Translations under genes and position numbers: made by a program | Notes under the pieces: model-generated | What the model was told of the DNA's origin: nothing | What the model saw: the letters and a program-made list of their open reading frames with translations, nothing else | The model's database searches: none | Shown here: in pieces, positions 56,424-64,000 of the stretch | How the letters are laid out: each line of letters opens with the position of its first letter | Position numbering within the stretch: the stretch's first letter is position 1 | From: Tenrec ecaudatus | Lineage: Eukaryota > Chordata > Mammalia > Afrosoricida > Tenrecidae | Assembly (NCBI RefSeq): GCF_050624435.1 | Contig: NC_134537.1 | Location: 10,040,584-10,104,583 of the forward strand | Direction of reading: 5' to 3' | Length of the DNA: 64,000 bases

Positions 56424-59400
56424 TGAGCTGTATTAGAGGCGTCAATCAGTAAGTACCATGTCACGTCTTCTGGTGGAAATATTGATAAACCTGTACTATT
56501 GTGTGAGCTAGAGATCATGTGATCTTTTTGAGCTGATGGTGTGGGAGAGGTAGAATACATGGCTCAACTGAGGCCTGAGCACAGGCCATCTATCAGCCCA
56601 TGGGATGGGAACCAAGTAAACAAAACCTTCATTGGGTCAGAGCCGAGCCCTGGTTCTGGACGTTAAGACAGACCCGGTGTTGGGGTGGCCATCTGGGGAC
56701 ATAGGGATGGGCAGCTGGTACATTGCAAATGAATTTGATTACAGAGAGACTAGGCAGCAGATGAGTTAAGAGATGCAGTCTCTGAAATATGGAGAAAGTG
56801 GCCTTGATTCCTAAATGCCCACAAGGTATGTCTCAGTCTCCTGTCTTTGGAAAAGACGGGAGTGTTGTCTACCTGGAGGAGGGTGCAGTATAACCAGATG
56901 CATCCTGTAGAATGACCCAAGTCCAATGCAGGTGCAGAGTGATACACACCTTGTGGTCCAGGCCTCCAGAGGTTATGGTTCTTCCCCTGTCCATCCTACC
57001 CTCATGGCATGAACAGCCTTTGCTTTCTATGTTGCCGCTAGTTGAGTACAACCTTGCTCTCTGACTAGATTGCAGAGCCCTTGAGAACAAAGAGTGTCTA
57101 TCTCTCTCTCATCTTTGTGGCACCCACTGTGGGATCACAGGACTTGATTTGGCATTTGAGCTCCATAAATATTCATTTAAATAAGACAGGAAGCCCCCGC
57201 CCCAACTGTAAGGTTGTCAGAATAGCACTCACACCCGAAATCATGCCCTCTCCTCGATTTCACCCATTCTCCTCACGTCTTGAGGAATCCACAGACAGAG
57301 GCAGTGACAGCCACAATTTGTTCGCCTGCTATGAAACGTGGAGATGCTTTGTGCTTATGAGGCAGGCACTTTGTCGTTGTTTATATTGGAAGCAGTGACA
57401 AGGAGGCAGTGATTAGCTCTCATTGGGGTTGAGGGATTTCCTTTATGATCAATGATGTGGCCACACTTCCTGTCACTATTACACGGTGCTTGGCCTTTAG
57501 CTGAGGGAATTATTACAGTAGGAGGGGTTGGAAGAGGAATAGCCGAGGCCGCCTGGATTTATCAACCTGGTTTTCCAACAGAAAACTGGTTGGGTTTCAT
57601 GATTGATAAGAGACAGCTCCCCCCGCCCTGTTACCACACAGTCCCGCCCTCCCTGTCCCTCCTATGTGAACAGACACAATGAGTCACAAGGTCATGATTG
57701 GTGACAGTGAATTTCCACCTGGGGAAAAAACATTGACCATAGAAAATGTAATCACATTGGACCGGAATCCACCCGTTTCATTAATGTGTGTAAACATCCA
57801 CCATTCTGGTCTGTGGGTATTTGTCTTCAAGATAGCTACAAGGGAGACATGTTTGGCCAACTGAGTGAACAGACTAAACAACGGCAGCAACACATGTAAG
57901 TGGCATGTTCAGACATCTCAGCGAGGTGGTGGTGTTATTTTTAAGTCCATTAGCCAAAGTCTATGTAGCTCAATATTGGATTAGAATATTCATTGATTAA
58001 AGCCTTGGCTTTTAACCTGGCTTTTTTTATGAGGTCATATTCACACCCGGGATAGGGACAACACAAGTGGGAGTCCTTTGAGGGGATGGTGGGGCTTGAA
58101 ACCCCACGGGCTCTGATGTCCTCTTGTCAGCGTCCTCCCTCTGCTCCTGCTGGTGTTGTCTCCTTCAGCACCTCTGCTGAGCCCCGAGACACCCGAAAGG
58201 CAGTTAAAGAGCCACCAGCCTGACAAGTCAGACCGTTTGGTGAGCAGTCAGAAGTACTGTCTCTGCTTTACAGGACTCAGAGGGTCTCTGACCCAAACCT
58301 TCTCTCATCGTGAGTTTGCTTTCACATGCTTGTTCTCATTCACACACTCTCCGCGCTTCCAATGGAGCAAGGACAGGCGGTAGAGCCAATGATAAGCGTG
58401 GTTTCTGGTGATGTCATGTTTCTAGAGGTTAGCAGCCCAGGGAAGGAGAGAGGTTGTCTGGGTCTCCATCCATTGCAGAAAAGGTGGCGGGGAGGAGGCA
58501 AGGAGTCATGGCGTTAAGGTATTTGAAGAGTCTTCCTAGAAACCATTGTAAGTATCCTCTCAGATGCTTTCTAGTCAACCTTGAATGTGGGGCAATGTTG
58601 GCATGATGGAAGCCGCCAGGTACACCTGTGCCATGGGCCTCCTTGGCATTACCCTAGAGTAACTGATCCCAGGGCTAGAGGTTTACATTTAGCTGTAAGA
58701 GTGCCCCCAGCCAAGAAGCTACAGCCCAGCAAAACCCATATGTGGGCCAGCCACGCAAGCTAGAGTGCCAAGCAACATAGAACAGCAGAGAGCAGAATTC
58801 TCGTCTGGTTGCTCCAGAACTTGTCTGGTTTAAAGATCAGAAAGGCTGCTGCATTCGCCAGCATCTGGCTGTCACCAAAGTCCCCATGGCCTCTGAAGAA
58901 GCTGCCTCTTTCATCCTCACATTTCACAAAGCTCCCACGTCTTTCTGCAGAACTACAGGTATAAGGTGGTTCAAGAGGTCAAGGGTGCTGAGGCATTGGT
59001 GTTGTTTTACTAAGTCCCCCATAGGGGCATCAGTCTGCCTCTGGTGCACAGGACCCACGTTACATCCTTTTACTTTCCCGTGCACCATTGTGTCAGGTAT
59101 TTGCGGTGCATTTGAGGATGAAATGGAGGGAAAGAAGTAAGACGGGTGATGGGAGGGACCAGCAACCTTTGTGACTCTAGCCTTTAAGCAGTGGCCGGCC
59201 TTGTAGATCACCTTGACAGCAAGCTTGTTCGGGGTCCCACTCAGCCAGCAGCCCCCACCTGCCTCTGTCTTGGTCTTCATGGGGTGCCTTGCATAGGCCC
59301 ACCCTGCAGACAAAGGAAGCCCAGCAGCAAGCCTTCCTGCTTCTCCTGCCGGAACCCCACGCCTCTCACAGAAGCTGCTTCCTGTTTACCCTAAGTCCCT

Positions 59401-59647
59401 GGGCAACAAATGACAGACCAGGACAACTCACTCGTGCCTTACCTAACATTTGTGCTATGTAAACGTTCTTTCTCTTTAAAAAAGGTTGAACCAGCCCATA
59501 AACCTATTCAACAACAAAAAACACATGGCAAAGAGTCCATATGGACTCAGAACCAGCGCCTACTTGAAACACATTCATCACCCACCTCTTTACTCGCCAC
59601 ACCTGCAGCTTTTAAATAATTGAGAAGCCTCCAAGCTTTAACAGAAC
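56424..59647. other. Longest stretch without recognised features
   Basis: About 3.2 kb with no AfroSINE, LTR, SPIN or LINE recognised. Open frames up to 129 codons (58924-59313 minus) and 105 codons (57081-57398 plus) have no domain I can name. This is the best place in the window for unrecognised functional non-coding sequence, but nothing positive was seen. Confidence 0.45.
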
Positions 59648-59830
59648 CAAAACCGAGTCCGTTGCCATCAAGTCGATTCTAACTCATGCTGATCTTATAG
59701 GGCCCCATGTAACAGCTTTTGGGGTGTCCCAAGGCTGTCATCTTGACAGAAGCAGACTGTGTCCCTTTGCCCCCTGGAGGGGCTGATGGGCTCCAACGGC
59801 TGGCCTTTCATTTAGCAGCCAAGTGTTAAG
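59648..59830 (-). mobile_element. AfroSINE, minus strand
   Basis: GTTGCCATCAAGTCGATTCT, AACTCATGCTGATCTTATAG, GACAGAAGCAGACTGTGTCC and TCATTTAGCAGCCAAGTGTT. Confidence 0.93.
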
Positions 59831-59879
59831 ACCAGGACTTTTTTTCTTGCTTTAAAGGGAGGCTAAAGAAGAGACATAT

Positions 59880-60430
59880 GCACCTGTTCCAACTTACCCC
59901 AAAATTCCACTTCAGGAGACACTTAGGAACAGATCCTGTTTGTTACCTGGAGACTACCTGTATGTGACCTCCCCCTCGCCTGCCCCCCCCCACACCCCTG
60001 CTGGATTCTCAGAATCAGGTCCACAGGTTTGCTTTGTGGATCTACCTCGTACACTTCTTTTAACCTATAAGGCCTCTCTCATGTTTCCCCCCTCTGAGCT
60101 ATTTGCATATTGAAGGAATCAAGTCCTTTGTCCTGTAGAGTTTCCCACATTCTAGATTGGGCTTCTGTCTTCCTTATGTTATTGAGTAATTCCTTTGTCT
60201 CCCATAGACTGGTAGTTAGATCTTACTACTTGATTCAATGTAGGCTTAATCATTTCTGGCAGGAATGCATCTGAAGGAGTGTTGTGTACTTCCTGTTGCC
60301 TCATATGAGGAGACATGTGGCACTTGCTTAGCTCACATTCTTGTAAAATGCATGTTAGTGTTTTTCTTAAGCTCAGTGCACTTTGCTTGAATCAAAGCTA
60401 GTCCACTAGCTGCTAGTGAGTCTTACCATT
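59880..60430. mobile_element. Ancient interspersed repeat, probably old L1 3' region
   Basis: CCTATAAGGCCTCTCTCATG, GTCCTGTAGAGTTTCCCACA and GACTGGTAGTTAGATCTTAC resemble blocks of an old mammalian repeat that I associate with L1M-type 3' ends. The family name is uncertain. Confidence 0.4.
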
Positions 60431-61070
60431 GGTTTTCGGTTCCAGCCCAGGGCTGTCAGGAACCAGCAGCTGAGCCCTCTTGGAGGTCAGCAGAAGCAGC
60501 ACAGGAGAGTGATTCCCCAGTTTTCATGTGTTGTTCATCCTCCTCATGATACTCTCTTGGTGGATTTTGAACCTCTTGAGCAGCCACTAAGTTCTACTTG
60601 GAATGAATTGGGGTTGTTATAAACCAAGGGTCCACCATCACAGATCTCGGTGATCGATAGCGATAAACAGTTTCTAAATTTGAATGCATTCGTTAACAAA
60701 CGTCCCCAGCTAAAACAATTATCTAAACAGGTTTGCATAAATCAATGAACACCAATCTCCAGCTGCAATCAGGCCTAAATAATGTCTTGGAACTCACAGC
60801 TATAGTTTTAGGGACTAGACCCCCAGTGTCCTTCATGCTGCCAAGATCTTTTTGTGTGCGTGCCTCCAGAAATCCAGCAGTTGCTTGAGGGCTATGATTT
60901 CTCAGAACACGAGGTTTCCATAACTGCCAAGAACTAGGCAATTATACGATTAGCCCCAGATTCTATTTCTGCTCTTTCTTTCTATCCAGCAGTCAGGGAT
61001 CAGGGACTAGGGTTCCGAACTGATTCATGCTAGTTTGATGTCTTGCGGAGAATTGCTATTTCCAACCCAA
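60431..61070. other. Unannotated stretch
   Basis: No gene or confident repeat recognised. Confidence 0.4.
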
Positions 61071-61074
61071 CTAT

Positions 61075-61230
61075 GCTAAACCAGAATCTTGATTGGAAAG
61101 AAGTATCACCTGGACAGCGGCATCTATAAGAACCCTCTGGAGAGCTTGTTAAAAATGTAGGTTCTGATTCAGTATCTCTGGGGTGGAAATGCCAATTCTC
61201 AGCAAAGTGTTGGACTGGAATGAATGGTTA
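61075..61230 (+). mobile_element. MER5-like hAT fossil
   Basis: AAGTATCACCTGGACAGCGG, GAGAGCTTGTTAAAAATGTA and GATTCAGTATCTCTGGGGTG match MER5-type internal sequence. Confidence 0.75.
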
Positions 61231-61262
61231 GAAGCCCTTCCAGGGACATGAGTTTTAGATGT

Positions 61263-61500
61263 TGCTACTGCTGTGAACTGCTCTCATGCCAGTCCTGACT
61301 CATAGTGACCTGCTAGAGAGCACAACTAAGCACTGCCCATTCCACCCCATCCCATGACTGGTTGTGTGCTGTGATCAACCGCTTTCACAGGCAGATTTTT
61401 GGCTGTCGATTGGCAGGCTTTTCTTTCAGTCCATCTTTGTTGGAAGCGCCGCTGAAACCTATTCAACGTCCTAACAATCCACAAGCCTCCCCTAACCCAT
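61263..61500 (-). mobile_element. Second afrotherian SINE family, minus strand
   Basis: CAGTCCTGACTCATAGTGAC tail, GCAGGCTTTTCTTTCAGTCC and GGAAGCGCCGCTGAAACCTA. Shares its module with 1955-2225 and 24780-24990. Confidence 0.6.
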
Positions 61501-61578
61501 AACCCAATCACTCAACTCGAACTGATACATTCCTACAATTAGGTGCTTGGAATCTAAATGCAAACCAGCCTTATGAAA

Positions 61579-61854
61579 TCATAGCTCCTTCACAGAGGGT
61601 GATAGGATGACCTCTTCGGGGTGAGATTTGCGTTTTACAGTGATTCTCTTGGGAGTCAGGAGGCACCAGGCAAAAAGGGCTAGGAGGAACTGGAAGGGAA
61701 TCTCTGTCAATCGTGCCAGAGTCAGATTGTCATTGCAGAATGCATCGTTACGTTGATTATACTCAAAGCCGTCATATATGAAGCTACTGAAGACTAGAAC
61801 ATACGAAAAGTCCAAAATGGATGTCCGAAGAGCCCCTGAAACTTGCTCTATCAT
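61579..61854 (-). other. Unidentified 91-codon frame
   Basis: An open frame with two hydrophobic stretches (ILDFSYVLVFSSFIY and PFQFLLALFAWCLL) and a polar end. It lies just before the RTE element begins to be recognisable. No family recognised, no splice or promoter support; may be chance or a retrocopy fragment. Confidence 0.2.
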
Positions 61855-61859
61855 GTTCA

Positions 61860-61948
61860 GAAGCTAACGCAAAAGGAAAGGATGATGATGTCAAAGGGCT
61901 GAACAGAAGACTTCAAAGCTGAACAAAACCTGTCAAAAGACAAAGTAA
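61860..61948 (+). mobile_element. RTE LINE, left part of second split copy
   Basis: AAAGGGCTGAACAGAAGACT, TTCAAAGCTGAACAAAACCT and AAAAGACAAAGTAAAG match the RTE linker region seen at 16480. It breaks where the keratin retrocopy begins. Confidence 0.75.
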
Positions 61949-63155
61949 AGTTTTGTTTTGTTTATTTTTCAACCCTGCCACAAAGTTTTATTGGAAGTTC
62001 TGGGGAAAGAGATGGAGTTAAGGGTCCCACCCCTTGGTACCGGGGCCTCTGCAGGAGACAGGAAGCCCAGGACTCAGAGAGCCCTGGTGGTGGGCAGGTC
62101 CTTGTAGTGAGCATCCTGGCCCATGAGTAGGCTGTGATGGGTGGCGATCTCCTGCTCCAGCCCTAACTTGATGCCTAAGAGCAGCTGGTACCCCTGGTTG
62201 TGCCGCTCCATGTCAGAGCGCACGTAGCTCAGCTGGGCCTCCATGCTCCATCACCTGGATCTGCGCCAGATGAGCTCCAAAGCGCACCTCCGTCTCTGCC
62301 AGGGTGCCTTCCAGAGCGGCTTTCATGTTCTGCTGTTACTGCCGCTCAATCTCCAGGCTCTGGAGTGTCCGCCGCAGGTCAGTTACCTCCTTCTTGCTGA
62401 CCTGGAGCTTCTCTGTGTGGCCAGCGACCTCCAGTTTCAGCTCCTCAGTCCGCCTGATGAACCATGCCTCAGCATCTTTCCAGTTCTTCTCAGTCATGAT
62501 CTCATACTGGCTCCTCATATCTTCAGGATCTTGACCAGGTCGATGCCTGGTGCAGAATCCACCTCCACTCTCACTTGGCCCCCCCATCTGGGCCTGCAGG
62601 ACGCTGATTTCCTCCTCTTGGTTCTTCTTCAGGAAAGCCAGTTCCTCCTTCAGCCCTTCGAGCTGCATCTCTAGCTCGGCACGGGCCAGCGTCAGCTCGT
62701 CCAGCACGCGGCGCAGCCCACTGATGTCCGCCTCCACACTCACGCGCAGGGCTTGCTCCCTCTCGAACTTGGTGCGGAAGTCATCCGCCGCCAGGCGGGC
62801 GTTGTCAATCTGCAGCATGATCTTGGAGTTCTGGATGGTGGCACCGAGAATCTGGTTCCGCAGCTCCTCGATGGTCTTGTAGTAGTGGCTGTAGTCTCAG
62901 GCCGGACCGGGCCCTGCTTCTGGTACCAGTCGCGGATCTTCACCTCAGGCTCGGTGTGGGCAGTCTCCAGGGCACGCACCCTGTCCAGGGAGGAGGCTAG
63001 GCGGTCGTTGAGGTTCTTCATGGTGATCTTCTCGTTCTTGGAGAGGAGGCTGTCAGACGTGGACAGGGCGCCCGCATAGCCGCCGCCGTAGCCACCGGAG
63101 GAGGACGAGGACATGAAGCGAGCAGACGACACGGACACGCCGTGGCCAACGTTCA
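61949..63155 (-). pseudogene. KRT19P: KRT19 processed pseudogene
   Basis: Intronless copy of a type I keratin mRNA in reverse. The N-terminal part has VSVSSARF, a Gly/Ser-rich head, then NLNDRLAS and [12 protein letters not shown] of coil 1A. Next come [18 protein letters not shown] and [15 protein letters not shown] (coil 1B), then [13 protein letters not shown] and [15 protein letters not shown] (coil 2). The C-terminus reads EQEIAT...[15 protein letters not shown]. The very short tail after the rod and the head sequence point to KRT19. Breaks include a frameshift near 62900, a second near 62570, a stop at 62336-62338 and a deletion with frameshift near 62245. About the first 45 codons are missing. 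A CCAATAAAAC signal (about 61984-61993) and an A-rich tail (61949-61968) show an mRNA origin. Non-functional. Confidence 0.93.
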
Positions 63156-64000
63156 TCTATTTCAAGAAGTAGTCTACCATCAAGAGCTGATGGTACAGAA
63201 AGAAGAAATCCAAGATACACCAAAGATATTGATGGAAAAATGAGCCTCCAGGAGTTGACGGGACACCAACTGAAATGCCTCAACCAAAGGAAGCAGCACT
63301 GAAGGCATTCTCTTGTCCATGCTAAGAAATTTGAAAGGCAGCTGCCTGGCCCCAGATTAAAAAAAGAGCCGTATCTGTGCCCATGTAAAAAGAAAAAGAT
63401 GATCCAACAGAATGTGAAAATGATCAAATACGATCACTAATATCACACCAAAATTTTAAAAAAGGTTGCATTGGTACAGAACATCGGAGAGATGTCAGCA
63501 GTTCAACTCCAATTCAGAAGAGGATGTGGCACAAGGGATATCACAGGTGGACGCTGGCCCAAAGCAGAGAACGCCAGAAAGATATTTACCTGTGTTGCTG
63601 GACTATGCCAATTCATTTGATTGTTCAGATCATAGCAAATGCTGGCTAACATTTGAAAGCATGGGAATTCCAGAACACTTCATTGTTCTCTCGGGGCACC
63701 TGTCCATAGACCAAGAGGGAGTCCATTGAACAGGAACAGGAGATGCGGTGTGGTTTAAAATCAGAAAAGGCATACATGGAGCTGTATCCTTTCAGCGCAC
63801 TGATTCAATCTGTACACGGAGCAAATAATCGAGAAGCGGGGCTATCTGAAGAAGAACACGGCATCAAGATGGCAGGAAGACTCACTAACAACCTGTGATA
63901 GGCTGGTGATGCAATCTTGCTGAGGATGAGGAGGCTTGAAGCACCTGCTGATGAAGATCACGGTTGCAGCCCTCAGCATGGCTTACATACCAACAGAACC
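63156..64000 (+). mobile_element. RTE LINE, right part, runs off the window
   Basis: Resumes with TTTCAAGAAGTAGTCTACCA and GAGCTGATGGTACAGAAAGA, and continues through the reverse-transcriptase block LLDYANSFDCSDHSKCW and SMGIPEHFI (63592-63690) to GAAGAAGAACACGGCATCAA. Several stops and shifts. It parallels 19480-20430 and continues past 64000. Confidence 0.85.

Noticed and set aside
1-64000. CRISPR arrays, operons, bacterial promoters or terminators
   Set aside because: The sequence is mammalian; dispersed repeats are transposons, with no regular spacer structure.
1-64000. AfroSINEs as functional tRNA genes
   Set aside because: The heads are tRNA-derived, but the copies are diverged, have SINE bodies and tails, and do not form complete tRNA genes.

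Overview
The window looks like gene-poor, intergenic or deep-intronic DNA from an afrotherian mammal, most likely a tenrec (Echinops type). Two repeat signatures support this. tRNA-derived SINEs of the AfroSINE type, with the tail motif GACTCATAGCGACCCTATAG and the head GCCCTGGTGGC...TGCTAACC, occur about every 2 kb on both strands. At least six short hAT transposons resemble SPIN ('space invader'), a horizontally transferred family reported in tenrec. No intact host protein-coding gene, rRNA, tRNA gene, CRISPR or operon structure was found. Short open frames occur throughout but are chance frames or repeat remnants. Family names come from recognition of motifs, because no database search was possible.

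Layout. 1-12 kb: unique-looking DNA with a (GA)n microsatellite, AfroSINEs, an old MER5-like hAT fragment, one SPIN copy (3874-4067) and the first of a family of LTR-like elements (7280-7803). 12-16 kb: a diverged direct repeat, another LTR, AfroSINEs, a SPIN copy, an RTE tail and AT-rich DNA with old L1. 16-20.7 kb: a nested stack in which an RTE (BovB-type) LINE is split by a 5'-truncated L1 with a very long 3' region and also by a SPIN element. 21-24 kb: two solo LTRs with perfect 5-bp target duplications. 24-28 kb: an RTE fragment, a SINE, and a degenerate ERVL-like provirus on the minus strand with LTR, tRNA-Leu-like primer site and a broken reverse transcriptase. 28-36.6 kb: L1 3' ends on the minus strand, MIR, a nested SINE-in-SINE, an MLT1 LTR split by the younger LTR family, and a SPIN. 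37-50 kb: L1-like 3' region, L2/MIR fossils, AfroSINEs (three head to tail at 43.8-44.3 kb), another LTR with a (TCTA)n tract, and SPIN inside an AfroSINE. 50.7-51.3 kb: the longest SPIN copy (537 bp). 52-57 kb: more AfroSINEs, MER5, L2, and one LTR inserted at the end of another. 57-59.6 kb: no recognisable feature. 59.6-64 kb: AfroSINE, MER5, and a processed KRT19 (keratin 19) pseudogene on the minus strand sitting inside a second RTE LINE that runs off the window.

The elements do not form a pathway. What they offer is a layered insertion history: ancient mammalian fossils (MIR, L2, MER5, MLT1) first, then RTE and AfroSINE, then tenrec-lineage L1, ERVL-type LTRs and SPIN. The most informative items are the SPIN length series, the LTR family with exact 5-bp duplications, the RTE/L1/SPIN stack, and the KRT19 retrocopy with an apparent target deletion of about 200 bp.
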